NCBI GenBank assembly: GCA_022570795.1
Contig: JAKUDP010000002.1
Coordinates: forward strand, 2,914,001-2,978,000
DNA length: 64,000 nucleotides
DNA from: Sphaerulina vaccinii
Taxonomy: Eukaryota; Ascomycota; Dothideomycetes; Mycosphaerellales; Mycosphaerellaceae
Reading direction: 5' to 3'
Shown: one piece after another, positions 22,072-32,446 of the stretch
How the letters are laid out: every line of letters begins with the position of its first letter
Position numbering within the stretch: the first letter of the stretch is position 1
Position numbers and translations under genes: made by a program
Notes under the pieces: generated by a model
Database searches by the model: none
Told to the model about the DNA's origin: nothing
The model's input: only the letters and a program-made list of their open reading frames with translations

Positions 22072-22824
22072 TCAATGGCCCCGGGCAATCTCTTCTTGCT
22101 GGCGTGCTGCGTTTTCGTATTCGAGGCGGCGGGTGCGTTCATCATTTGCCTCATCCGCGACAATCTTGCGGGCGTTGAGGTAGTCACGAAGGGCGTCTTC
22201 ATTCTCGTGAACGAAAGGCTTGAAATTATTGGTGCAGTCCGCTGGATACTTGATTGCCGTCGATGCGATCTGTATATCATCAGTAATGCAGATGACGTGT
22301 GCAGGGAGACAAGCACGTACGCTGCGTTCAAGAGCCCCGTCTGCTTTATACACACGTTCATCTTCCTCGTCGGACTCCTCGTTGTCATCGCCGTCAGAGA
22401 GGATCTGAGATGACTGGTAAGGGGGTGGATGATCATCAAGATTTGTTGGCCCTGTGCCAATCTTCTTGCGTGCTTGCGTCTTGGCGATCTGTGCTGGTTG
22501 CCCCTGGAAGTCCACGGTATTATGAGAGAAAGTGGCACCATCGTTCAGCTTGGGTGGTCTTGCCGCGAACTGCTTCGTGTTCGGTTGCTGCTTCCCAATA
22601 GGGGTTCTCGTGGCTGTTGATGGTGCGCTGCGTGGGAAAGGGCGACCCGGATGTGCCTTGTTCGAGCTTCCCGTGTCCAGTGCGGTCGCCTTGGAGCTCT
22701 TGCCTTTTGTTGGAGCGAACAGCGGGCGGCCGGGAAGTGGCTGGTTCAGGTCCTCGTCATCCTGGTCGTGGGATGTGGTTCTCACCCGCTTGCGGGAGAC
22801 CTCGGTGAGGGGCGTGAAAGCCAT
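22072..22824 (-). CDS. Uncharacterised protein, disordered N-terminus and C-terminal helix
   Basis: Open frame of 250 codons from the ATG at 22824 (MAFTPLTEVSRKRVRTTSHD). A 51-bp segment (22270..22320) has a full set of intron signals: GTACGT donor, TACTGATG branch-like site and ATACAG acceptor. Because it is a multiple of three and free of stops, removing it yields 233 residues and joins GALERS to IASTAIKYPADCTNNFKPF. The first half is basic and Ser/Pro-rich, with KRVR as a possible nuclear signal; an acidic run follows (DGDDNEESDEEDERV); the end is a charged helix (YENAARQQEEIARGH). No family recognised. A nuclear role would be a guess from composition. Confidence 0.65.
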   Translation of the reverse strand: MAFTPLTEVSRKRVRTTSHDQDDEDLNQPLPGRPLFAPTKGKSSKATALDTGSSNKAHPGRPFPRSAPSTATRTPIGKQQPNTKQFAARPPKLNDGATFSHNTVDFQGQPAQIAKTQARKKIGTGPTNLDDHPPPYQSSQILSDGDDNEESDEEDERVYKADGALERSVRACLPAHVICITDDIQIASTAIKYPADCTNNFKPFVHENEDALRDYLNARKIVADEANDERTRRLEYENAARQQEEIARGH

Positions 22825-23235
22825 TGTGTTTCGCCCGGGGCGATATGTTCTCTGAACTAGGGGTTAGCAGTCAGTCAACGAGAGCAGTGAAGTGAAGGCG
22901 TACGTACAGACGGTGTGGTGAGAATCTAGAGGCCAGTAGAAGACGTGTAGTGAGTTTGTTGTTGTCGTGAAGAGGAAGAGGTGGTGGTGGTTGTTGTAGA
23001 AGAGGAAGAGGAAAGAGGTTCAGAAGTCAAGTTCGAGCTTGATCAGGCTGCCACAACAAGAGAGGAAGGCGCAGGTCGCGCTTTCCAAAACGCACGGCAA
23101 GCAGTATCGACGTAGCCAGCAGTCATAGAAATTTCCGCTCACAAGCAGCATCCATGGCATTGTGTATTCGGACGCTTCGCAGTTATTTTGAATGAGCTTC
23201 CAGAAACACTTTCCGATGTTCGGATCCTCCTTCTC
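22825..23235. other. Intergenic, no gene seen
   Basis: Promoter side of the unknown gene and 3' side of the YdeI-like gene. It contains a GAGGAAGAGG/GTGGTGGTGGTTGTTGTAG low-complexity leader tract near 22970-23010 and nothing else recognisable. Confidence 0.5.
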
Positions 23236-23931
23236 TCACGAGTACTTTGCAACTGCTATTCTTCCAGGCCTGGTAGTCCTGGTCACCTTATCACCACTTT
23301 TCGCATCAAGCAAAGCCTCAAGCCTTTCTGTTTCCGTCTTCTCGGCCCTCTTCTGCGGCAATGGCGCCTCACCTCTGGCTAGCATTTCGACAAACGCGTG
23401 GATCCTCTTCTCTCGTCCAGCAACAGTCTTCAGAGAATTCAACCGCATATATATCGTGTAGCGATTCTGCTTATTCAACTCATCCCATGTGGACTGTGCA
23501 GTGGGGACTTTCGCTACAGCCTCTAGAAAATCGGCGGGTGCTTTAGCTGTACTCGAGCCAGCATATGCAGCGTCCCACCGACCATCAGCTTTGGCAGCCT
23601 CGACCGCTTGACGCCCAGCTTCGTGCATACGGCCAGTCTCTTCGAGACGCTCAATGATGCCGACATTTCGCTGAGACCAGGCACTTTTTACCTTTCGACG
23701 TGTGAACCGCTGAGCATAGGTCGCGTCGTCCTTCTTACGGGTCTGTCCATCTATGAAGCCAAAACATAGTGCCTCTTCCAGGGCTTGCTGGTAGGTCAGA
23801 GTTGTCGGTGCCTGCGTGCCCTTTTTAGCTAGTGTTAGCCAGACACCAGGTGAGGTCGCGTGTTGACTCAGAAGCCATTGTCGCCAGAGTGTGCTATTGG
23901 CGACAGTGAGGACTGGTAGCTCAATGGGCAT
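23236..23931 (-). CDS. YdeI/OmdA-family protein
   Basis: Single exon, 231 residues; the start is the ATG at 23931 (MPIELPVLTVANSTLWRQWL), since the longer frame begins only with GTG. The N-terminal half carries the family pattern WRQWLLSQHATSPGVWLTL, then YQQALEEALCFGFIDGQTRK and RRKVKSAWSQRNVGIIERL. The C-terminal half matches the OmdA-like helical domain (KAPADFLEAVAKVP, then NRYTIYMRLNSLKTVAGREK). In bacteria these proteins are described as YdeI/OmpD-associated or bacteriocin-protection proteins; the fungal role is unknown. No introns, no signal peptide. The family is mainly bacterial, so an old transfer is conceivable, but fungal members are widespread. Confidence 0.85.
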   Translation of the reverse strand: MPIELPVLTVANSTLWRQWLLSQHATSPGVWLTLAKKGTQAPTTLTYQQALEEALCFGFIDGQTRKKDDATYAQRFTRRKVKSAWSQRNVGIIERLEETGRMHEAGRQAVEAAKADGRWDAAYAGSSTAKAPADFLEAVAKVPTAQSTWDELNKQNRYTIYMRLNSLKTVAGREKRIHAFVEMLARGEAPLPQKRAEKTETERLEALLDAKSGDKVTRTTRPGRIAVAKYS

Positions 23932-24370
23932 CTTGGACGCCCTGTGTGGTCCTTCGGGCGCTGACTGCTTGCCCACTCCACTCTAGGTATTCATAATACG
24001 ACCACAGGAGTGTTTGGCATCGCTGCCATTGCGATGCAGCAGATGTGATCAGATCTTGTCGTTCGGGTTGGGCGGACCTGGCGGTACAACAACTTTCCGC
24101 CCATCAAGGCATCTCCGTCTCAATCATTTTCGAGTGCAATGTTGTAGCAAGATCTCGATATCGGTATCATCGCCGGCCTGTTGATGCCAAGGGCGGGCAT
24201 TGAGATGCTCCGCCAGCTCCGAAAGGAATGCAAAGCTTCAGAAATGACCTCACCACTTTCATGTTTCCACCTTAACATGCAGAGCCATGGTGTGTGCTCG
24301 CAAGAAAACAGACCTTCGTATATGAGTAGCATGTCCTCTACCTGACCTTGCTACAGCCACATCGATCGCC
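23932..24370. other. Divergent intergenic, no gene seen
   Basis: Spacer between the oppositely oriented YdeI-like and DUF1295 genes, 439 bp between start codons. It must contain both promoters. No specific site stands out. Confidence 0.5.
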
Positions 24371-25453
24371 ATGGCAGCCCTTCTTAAGCAATTGCTTCAT
24401 GCAACGAACTTCCGATCTCCCTTTCTTCGAACACTAGTCCCATCCATTGGCCTAGCATTCGGTCTTCAAGCTGCAGCAGGAATACCATCGATCATCTTCC
24501 AGACCGAACGATTCTACGACTTGTCAGGCTCGCTGACTTACATCTCGTGTACCGCTCTCTCACTCTACCTGCCCACCCTTCGAGCAAGAATAGCAGCAGG
24601 ACCGGGCCTTGGACCAGCTTGGCCGAGTCTTCTACAAAGTCTGACGAGCAAGGGCGGCGTGAATGCATGGAACTGGCGACAAGTTGTGCTCAGCGCATTC
24701 GTCACCATCTGGGCCACAAGACTAGGAAGCTTCCTCTTCTCGCGAATCACAGCAGAGGATGGGAAGGATAGTAGGTTCGATGATATTCGCGAGAAGCCTG
24801 CGAAATTTGGCGTAGCGTTCTTCGCGCAGGCGGCTTGGGTCTCGATGTGCTTGATGCCAGTTCTTGCTCTCAACAGTATTCCGGCTACGACTCTTGCTGC
24901 GCTGCCATTCGTCACCATTACAGATGTTCTTGGTGTGTTGCTATATGTTGGAGGTATTGGCTTTGAGGCTACCGCAGACAGGCAGAAGAGCCAGTGGATG
25001 AAGGAGAAGAAAGAGAAAAAGCATGAGGAGGACTTCTTGACCAGAGGGCTTTGGAGCAAGAGCAGACACCCGAATTACTTCGTGAGCGACATGTGCTTCT
25101 CGTGTGGTGAGCATCGCTAACATAATGACAGGGAGAGAGTACGCTCTGGACAGGTATTGCAACCACAGCTGCCGGGGTCATGCTCTCGCGCATTGGGCAG
25201 AATGGGATGGGCTTCAGTGGTAGCCCAGTCAGCAGAATTGGTGCCCTGGCTATGGCGGCGATCAGCCCAGCATTCGTAACGTTTCTGCTATTCAAGGTCA
25301 GTACATGCGGCTTCCTCAATGTGATATTCTGCTGATGTTTTCAAGGTCTCTGGTATCCCCATGTCCGAGAAGAAGTACGACAAGCGATATGGTGATAGGA
25401 AGGACTACCAGGAGTGGAAGAAGAACACACCTGTATTCTTTCCAAAGCTGTAG
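24371..25453 (+). CDS. DUF1295 membrane protein (steroid 5-alpha-reductase-like)
   Basis: Exons 24371..25081, 25132..25296 and 25346..25453, with introns of 50 and 49 bp, give 327 residues. It is a multi-span membrane protein: hydrophobic segments include SIGLAFGLQAAAGIPSIIF, YISCTALSLYLPTL, FFAQAAWVSMCLMPVLAL and ITDVLGVLLYVGGIGFEATA. The diagnostic block is DRQKSQWMKE..LTRGLWSKSRHPNYFGE, where the NYF|GE joint falls exactly on the first splice junction, followed by LLF|KVSGIPMSEKKYDKRYG and the C-terminal FFPKL. The family shares the fold of 5-alpha-reductases and isoprenylcysteine methyltransferases; substrates in fungi are not known. Probably in the ER or mitochondrial membrane. Confidence 0.9.
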
Positions 25454-25740
25454 AATGTACCTCTCATTATCGATGCACTGTTGAGCAGTGTCAAGCTCCC
25501 AAGTGGCATGAAAACTCTTTCCTGGCAGATACCGTCTCGGAGCCCTGTGCTTTTCCCGCAGGATTGAGAAAAGCTCTTCTTGATGGAGCTGTTCACGTTC
25601 ACGACCTCCGTCTTTCCAGCTTCTCTGAAGCAATTGTTCGAGTCTAGGTCGGCCAAATTGCTCACACGCCTCGAAGAGTCCGAGTGAAGTTGTGATTTGC
25701 GTCGAGTTACGAAGCTCGTTCGCTACGAACTTTCTGGATT

Positions 25741-26572
25741 TCAACCAAGACGGCGACCGAGGCCGTGGCGTCGGCTCTGCAATGTAGGCGGTGGCGTATC
25801 CTCCTCCATCTCATCGTCTTCGGGCTCAACCTCTGGCTCGATAGGTTGTAGCGGCGCGCCGGAGGGATCGATCATGGCCAGCAAGCGGTAGTTGAGATCC
25901 TTCTTCTCGTCTAGGAGCTCTCGAAACACCTTATGTCCCAACAAGAATGCTATGTTTATCTTCATGACTGGCAGCACGACCTTCCACAAATTCTCGTCCG
26001 CTGTGTTCTCATCGACGGCACGGATCGTCTCGATGAAGTTGTTCACGTCCTTCGGATCTAAAGCTGCCTGCGAGGGAAAGGCTACCTGCAGACGCGTTGC
26101 GGCTTGCTTGCGAAGAGGCTCTACGTCGTACTTGTCGGCGACTGCGTAGACGTGGACAGCGAATGGTGCAATTGGTACACTTCCGCGAGAGCCGTCGTCG
26201 TAGGTGAAGTGGTAGAGGTGCTTGATGAGAACAGCAAAGATGTCTGGATCCTCGTCGAGCTCAAGTCGGGACAGGTTCGAGTTGGCGGCGCCTTCCTATG
26301 TGATCGTCAGTCGTTCTCATGATAAGAGTGCAAAATTCTGGAGCATCATCGAGCTGAGTAACGTGGCGTGGCTATTCAGAGTCGCTGGAGACAGTACGAC
26401 ATACCTTGAACTTGCCGCTAAAAAGTTTCCTGAAGTATGCTGACTGCGTATGCAGAGCGAACTTGTGGACCTTGAACTCCTTGTCACCGCAAACGATGGT
26501 GATGTCTGAATACAGTCCAGAGCTCAGCAGATCTTTGGCGCCAATCTTGAGCGCGTTGCCTGGATAGTCCAT
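25741..26572 (-). CDS. BTB/POZ domain protein
   Basis: Exons 26405..26572 and 25741..26295 over a 109-bp intron (GTATGT..CATAG) give 240 residues. The BTB fold starts at LLSSGLYSDITIVCGDKEF, continues KVHKFALHTQSAYFRKLFSG and, after the intron, LDEDPDIFAVLIKHLYHFTY and VHVYAVADKYDVEPLRKQA. The C-terminus is acidic and disordered (EVEPEDDEMEEDTPPP) and ends in an Arg-rich tail. The VHKFALHTQSAYFRK pattern is typical of the fungal stand-alone BTB family. It probably serves as a protein-interaction module, perhaps a Cullin-3 adaptor; partners unknown. It is distinct in sequence from the tandem pair at 5-7 kb. Confidence 0.88.
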
Positions 26573-27135
26573 GTCGAAAGCTCTTCTCTTGAACCAATGT
26601 CCGATCGTATGAGGGAAGATTTAGGCACAAGGGTGGCGTGGTGGAGGGCAGTCAGTGGAGTATTGACAATGTTCAAGGTGCCATAGAAGGGACTGTTCTT
26701 GATGCCGAAGTTTTGGTATCGAATAAAAGTCTCAGGCAGTAAAGCTTACTAGTGCGTATTTTAGGCTGCAAGTGTGGATCACTAAAAAGGCCCCTTCACA
26801 TGAAAGATCTGAAATGAAAGTGAAGTGCGCCGAACTTGGTAACGTGAGACTGTGATGAGACTATTCACGCTCACCAATGCATTGCGTGTCTGCTGTGACA
26901 ATCATTAGGAAGGACTGTAGCGATGTCAAGAGACCTTCAGAGTGAATGATACAAGACAGGCGATGTAGTGTCTAAGATCACTGTGAAAGCCCGCAAACTG
27001 TTAGATACCTACATCGATCTCGCGACCATCAGACGTGAGGCTGAGAAAGACAGACCACCTTAGCTTCACAATACATTCAATTTGGTCACTATCTGAGTTG
27101 ATGGTCGTTATTCATTACCCGCGCATCACTTCAGA
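26573..27135. other. Intergenic, no gene seen
   Basis: Upstream of the minus-strand BTB gene and downstream of the DDR48-like gene. No coding pattern; the BTB promoter must lie here. Confidence 0.5.
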
Positions 27136-27909
27136 CTAGTTGTCGGTGTTGCGGTTTGAGCTACCGTAAGAGTCGCTGGTGTCACGACCCGTGCTTCCAT
27201 AGTTGTCCGACGATCCATAGCTATCATCGCCTTTGTTCTTGTTAAGGCCAACCTTGTCCTTGACCTTGTCCATGAGTCCGCCGCCAGATTTCTTGTTGCT
27301 GGATCCGTATGAATCATCGTCATTAGAGCCGTATGAAGACGAGTTATTGCCACGGCTGGAGTCCTCCCCATAGTTGGTGCCTGAGATTGGATCGTCTGGC
27401 TGGTCGGTACGCTTGCTGGACAGCTTATCCTTAGCCTTCTCGGTGAAGGAGCGGTTGTCCTGACCTCCATAGTTGCTCGAGGTATTATCATTTCCATATC
27501 CTGATGAGGAAGTGTTGTCATTTCCATATCCCGATGAGGAAGTGTTCTGGTTACCATAGCCCGACGAGGTGTTGTCTGATGTAGAATAGCCTCCAGATCC
27601 TGTCTGATTGCTGCTACCATATGACGAGTCGTCGTTCAAGCCACCTGTGCGGCCACTGCTTGAATAGTCGTCGCTGGTATCGCGACCAGAGTTGGAAGTC
27701 TTGTTTCCGAAACCTATATTCATGTTAGAGCTGTTCACCTAAAGACCATCAAGAGACTCACCTGCACCACCAGTTGTACCAGAGCCGTAATTGCTCGAAG
27801 TGTTTCCAGAGCTATAACCACCCCCACTGTCAGCCTGTGAAAGATTCGAGTTTCCTGAAGTTTTATTTCCGTATCCAGCACCACTGGCGTAAGCTGGAGG
27901 GTCGGTCAT
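27136..27909 (-). CDS. DDR48-like Ser/Gly/Asn/Tyr-rich stress protein
   Basis: Exons 27762..27909 and 27136..27713 over a 48-bp intron (GTGAGT..TATAG) give 241 residues from ATG 27909 (MTDPPAYASGAGYGNKTSG). The protein is almost entirely hydrophilic low complexity with recurring SYGSS, GYGNDNTSS, SGYGN and DDSYGSSN units, plus two short charged stretches (FTEKAKDKLSS and LMDKVKDKVGLNKNKGD). This resembles yeast Ddr48, whose SYGSSN repeats are induced by DNA damage, heat and osmotic stress; the paired K-rich segments also recall hydrophilin or dehydrin-like proteins. A protective function under dehydration is an inference from composition. Whether the neighbouring exons at 27944..28330 belong to this gene is unresolved. 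Confidence 0.72.
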
Positions 27910-27943
27910 GATTGCTTACCTCTACGAAAGTATTAGCAGGCAC

Positions 27944-28330
27944 TCACTTATAAGCTGTACAGCAGAAGCTTACGTAGTTATCGCTGCCAAGGTTTCCTCC
28001 ACTTCCATAGGAATCATTGCCTCCAGTGCGGGAACCGCTATTGCCAAAGGAGTCATCTCCTGTGCGTCCGCTGCTACCGAGCGAATCATCTTGGCCTCCG
28101 TAAGAGTCTGTGTCGCGCCCCAGACGATCAGAGTCCTGTTTCTTGATAAGTGTGTGTTCTGCAGACCAATAAAACATGATCTGCGGTCAGGTACATACTC
28201 CACCGTATCCAGAGGTGCCTTGGCGGCCTGATACATGTTAGATAAGGGCTGAGTTGACCTCTCAGAGCATGGCAATGGGATGCATACCCGAGCTAGAATA
28301 GCTGTCCTCGTTGTTGTCGTTGTAAGACAT
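27944..28330 (-). CDS. Second DDR48-like Gly/Ser/Asp-rich protein or 5' part of the next gene
   Basis: Three exons, 28288..28330, 28199..28227 and 27944..28135, with introns of 60 and 63 bp, give 87 residues: MSYNDNNEDSYSSSG, GRQGTSGYGGDSDRLG and then DSYGGQDDSLGSSGRTGDD. The composition matches the downstream gene and both run in the same direction. The last exon has a fine donor (TAC|GTAAGC), but none of the acceptors before the next block keeps its SGAGYGN frame in phase, so I model a separate short protein ending SFCCTAYK. A single longer gene with an undetected micro-exon is the main alternative. Confidence 0.5.
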
Positions 28331-29612
28331 GGTTGCGTTGTGTAGAATTTGTTATGGAGATGGATTTGCTTGAAATATGAGCTGTGTTCAGTTCAGTTCA
28401 GATCAGTAAGGTACTGGCCCTACCTGGCCTTCTTATACCAGTCCACGGCCTGCCCATCCGTTCTAGTCCCCATGAGAGACTGGACCAGTAGCACGCCATG
28501 CAGTTGCGCAGTTACAGGTATGCAGCCACAGCACAACGTCACAGTACAGAGCATCCTAGACTCCGATAGTACCTGCTCAATGGGAGGATAGCTTCAGCTC
28601 GCAACGTGACCCACGTGGGCACAAGCCTTGCCTGTCTCTGCAACGATCGGCTGTAGGGTCTCAGAGTGTTCTCGCCGTTAACAGGTCAGATCGAGCTGAA
28701 AATCAAGGAACCAGCGCGTTGGAACGCATTGGTATCTCAAAGCTGTTACCAGTGTGGCTGAAGCTGCAACGGTATGTGCGACATCTTCCAGCTTCTGGCC
28801 GATCGAGAAGGACGACTGGCGTCAGAGGTGGCGATCTTTCATTTGCGAGCTCTGTAGCTCCTCAGAGAGATCAGGGCCGCGCAAGCTCGCAGCTGCAGGA
28901 GGTGATGGATTGTGGAGGCTGTGGACAGAGAAACAGGTTCCAGGTGCAAGTGGATCTCGAACGGCGATGCCGATGGCGTGCAGTGTTGGTCGTGCAATGC
29001 CTCAGGTTACTCGGTACAAGCCGAGCAGATCAAAACCTTGCAAAAACGCGATATTCATCTGAAGACGCGTGTGAGATCGATCCCAAGTTCGCGACCTGGG
29101 AAAGGTGCCCTGTGGGATTATCGCAGGGCGAGACGTGCAATCCGAATGGGGGACTCTGTACTGCGCTGCCAACGGTTGCATCTGGGCAAGACGCCCACCA
29201 GAAAAGACTGAAGAGCAGAGCGAAGGGCAGACAGACGGAAAGCGCGAAGAAGAAGAAGAAGATCGAGGTGGTCATCACTACCTTATATCAAATATGGGGC
29301 CAATTTGCATACCAGGTATATATCTGATGCTCAATCTTCAGCAGTGCTCCAAGCCGTTTCCTGTACGACGCTGGGTTGGAAGTGCCTGTGCAACTTTATG
29401 CGCCTTCATGTGCGATCTATGGGCCGTCCATTCATTGCAGCCAGTCGTATTGCAGCACTTGATACCGACAGGTTATCGCGAACATATTCGCACATCGAGC
29501 CTGCAGCTGCAGTTTGCTGCTGCCACGCTGTTGCAGGGATAATCCTCGGCGACCGCCGGGGGAACTTCGTGAAGCAAAGCAGAAGTTGACTACACGTCTT
29601 CTCTGATACTGC
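28331..29612. other. Intergenic with an unexplained Cys-rich stretch
   Basis: No confident gene. Between about 28900 and 29200 several CxxC-type pairs appear on the plus strand (DCGGCG, then QCWSCNASG and GETCNPNGGLC), but in different frames. A tract of GAAGAAGAAGAAGAAGA lies near 29250. This could be an eroded zinc-finger gene or chance. The left edge holds the promoter of the DDR48-like genes. Confidence 0.4.
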
Positions 29613-30839
29613 TCAATCATCTTCCTTTCGGTTCTCTTCATCCCACCTCATTCCGGCGTACTTCCTCCGCAGACTTGGAACGAAACGGTAGAAGCCCCAA
29701 TAGGGAGTATTGATGGGACTTTGGCCGGTAAACAGCAGAACATCGTAGAGGAAGCCTCCAAATAAGCAACCGAAAAACGGAGCAACCATCGGTATCCAGA
29801 AGTAACTGAATGGAAGTGGTTAGCATCATTTCATGGAGTGAAGCGACAGCATGCAAACTTACTATCCGCCAGCAGACCAGACCTCAGTACCATAGCCGAT
29901 CATGTACGAGACCAGCCTTGGACCGAAATCTCGAGCAAGGTTGATAGCGTAGCCGGTTTCCCAACCGAAACAAGCTCCAATGCCAAAGATGATGAAGAAC
30001 AAGGCCAGAGGAGTAAGGTTTCCTGCTCCGATGTTGTGGTCGTCTTTGATCGCATAGATCAGGAACATGAGTATTGTGCTGGCAATGAACTCGGAAAAGA
30101 ACATTCCAGTCCTTGTCATGAAAGCAGCGGGATACGTGCAGAAGACTCCAGCAGATGAGTTCTCGCCACCCACAGTTCGAATTCCGACACCACCCTCGAA
30201 CTCGTCTATGGCGGACTTGTAGTTGCCGTAGACTACAGCAGCAGCAGCCATCGCGCCCAGAGTTTGAGCCAGCATGTAGACCGGAAATTTCCTCCATGGA
30301 AACTTACGAAACACGCAGTTGGCAAATGTCACAGCCGGGTTAATATGGCCTCCTGAAATACCAGAACTGTACACGCCGAGCATGACACCGATACCCTGCG
30401 CCTGATCAGTACGATGCGATCACGAACCGAGAATAGCACTCACCCAGCCCCACGAGATGGATTGGTAGTCGCCCTTCTCTCCTCTACTCAACACAACCTG
30501 TGCAACGACGCCATCGCCGAACAAGATCAGGATGAAGACACCCATAAACTCGGAGAATGGATCCCGCAACGTCTTTCGAATCTTGCTCCATGTGAGAGCC
30601 GAGTTGGACTCCTTGAATTCTGCTGCTGTTGGAGCGCGGTTGATCGGAGCTCCTGCTTCAGCATAGGCGGACGATACGGTGGCTGCAGTAGCAGCTGTGC
30701 CTTCAGACAATTGATCTGACCCTGAACCAGAACGTCGCTCCTTGTGTGTTATCGTCATGACGCCGTTTTCGTATGAATTCTGCTTCTCCAGATATTGGAA
30801 GTCCTGCTCCTGATGAGGCGACTGATCGAAGGATGCCAT
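29613..30839 (-). CDS. Aquaglyceroporin (glycerol/water channel, MIP family)
   Basis: Exons 30444..30839, 29863..30395 and 29613..29805, introns 48 and 57 bp, 373 residues from ATG 30839 (MASFDQSPHQEQDF). The hydrophilic N-terminus of about 80 residues precedes six membrane segments starting at FSEFMGVFILILFGDGVVAQ. The first pore motif is NPA in GGHINPAVTF; the second is NLARD in AINLARDFGPR, where the usual Pro is Leu and the Asp marks a glycerol-conducting channel. The acceptor before GIGVMLGVY was chosen because the earlier AG lies too close to the branch-like CTGAT. The gene is transcribed away from the glycerol kinase gene 1.6 kb to the right, which supports a role in glycerol uptake. 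It sits in the plasma membrane. Confidence 0.92.
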
Positions 30840-32446
30840 CTTGTATTGCTCCAGCACACCATCAACGAGAGCGTGGCACAAAGAGTTATCTAGGGCAATG
30901 ATGTTGCGACACCGACAAAGCTGAGCTGCAGAATCCACGTAGGTTCTGAGGGAGGACGAGAGGACTATCACCAGCTGATCACAGTTGCGGTACTCGTCCA
31001 CTACGAGTACGGTAAGCAGGCCTCCAATATATGACCCAGCCGATGGATCGTTTCCAATGGGTGATCAGAACCGCGGCCACTAACAGTTCTACATGATCAT
31101 CAATTGTTCTGCAGGGAAGTCGCGTGCAAGCTGCATAGGCTCAAGAGCTCCTTGCCCAGGATGAAAACTCTGGTACGTCTGACAACCAGTCTATAATCGG
31201 ATGCTGCGGCCAAGGTGCTGCCAGTGCTGCTATGCCGTTTTCACCTGCGCCGCTTATGGTGCCCACTTGTGAGCCAGACCACATCGAGTTTGGCCATGCG
31301 GGATGCCGGAACTCTGAGCGAACAAAGGCTGAACGCCGCACGCAGTCGCATCTATACACGACGCCACCAACTGCACTGCGTCTTCCCGATCTGGCAGGTC
31401 GAGGGGCATAATCTCCAGGTGGAGCAATGTCACTTTGTAGCACGACAACCATTATTGCCACCCCATGGACAACGATGCCCAAGACCTGGTTCACGAAGGT
31501 AGGTTCTGGTGCGCAAGCCTCGAATGTTTCTGAATGGTTGGTACGATCGAGGCAGTGCTTCCTTCATGTTATACATTGACCACTGTTGTCGCGAGTAATA
31601 GAGGTCACGATACTATGAAAGAGGACACGATCTCGTCACGAACTGCTCATTTCTTGGACCAGTGTGCCCGCGCGGTGACTTGCGGAGGATTACCGTGCAG
31701 ACAAACGGGTACCGCTAGGAAACAATCGGCATTGCAAGTCCACGTCTTCTGGAAGACTGTCAGACGTGACCTGCAGATTATCACAGGAGCTGACTGCCAT
31801 CGACAACCGCAAGGCCTTGTATGGCATGGTTCTCCGCAAATTTTTCCAGATTTGCAAGCAATACGTCGAGCTACCGTGGCTGGCCTTGGGTCAAAGAGAG
31901 GCTCAGCGGTATTGATGTCGCATCGGAGATCGGTGGACAGAAGAGCCTAAAAGGGCTCACGAGCTTTAGACCAAAAAGCTACACAGAGTGAGAGACGCGG
32001 CTTGCTGCGGAGGCGCACCAAGTTCCTGCATTGCGTTCAGCTTCGTCTCGTTTTACGAGGCAAATCAGCACGATATGTGTTAGTTCAGAGGTGAAGTCGA
32101 GAAGGCCCGTTTGCAAGCAGATGCACTTTACACAAAAGCCCACTCTTCTCTCCACCCCCAGATGGAGTGCGTCTGGAGAACCTTGACAGAACGCACGCTC
32201 CAGCGGTTTTACTTAGTGGGGCAGTCGCTTGGCACAAAGATGATCCGACAAATTGCGCAACTTTTCTTTTACACGCGACGCCACGACACGATACGACACT
32301 GCAGCCGAGCTGTCAGACTCACGACATACGATACACGGCTTCAGAAGTCCCAAGCTGCCGAGTGCTGATGAGAATACGGCAAGCCACAAAGTCTTGGGCC
32401 TGACGAGTACGTACCATTCAAATGCCAGCTAAACCCGGCGGCCACC
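30840..32446. promoter_or_regulatory. Shared divergent control region, aquaglyceroporin / glycerol kinase
   Basis: The 1.6 kb between the two start codons contains no recognisable gene. Near the kinase side it has an inverted repeat CTCCA (32150-32154) and TGGAG (32163-32167) with C-rich spacing, resembling Adr1-type dyads known from yeast glycerol and ethanol genes. Regulation by such a factor is speculation; the divergent geometry is observed. Confidence 0.5.

Noticed and set aside
27126..27620. Long Thr/Met-rich open frame overlapping the DDR48-like gene on the same strand
   Set aside because: It is a shifted reading of the low-complexity repeat; the SYGSS frame has splice support and the stress-protein composition.
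28719..29327. 202-codon open frame in the gap after the DDR48-like genes
   Set aside because: No domain, no consistent Cys pattern in this frame and no homology pattern recognised.
31534..31950. 139-codon frame between the aquaglyceroporin and glycerol kinase
   Set aside because: Composition looks random and no motif is present; better seen as control region.
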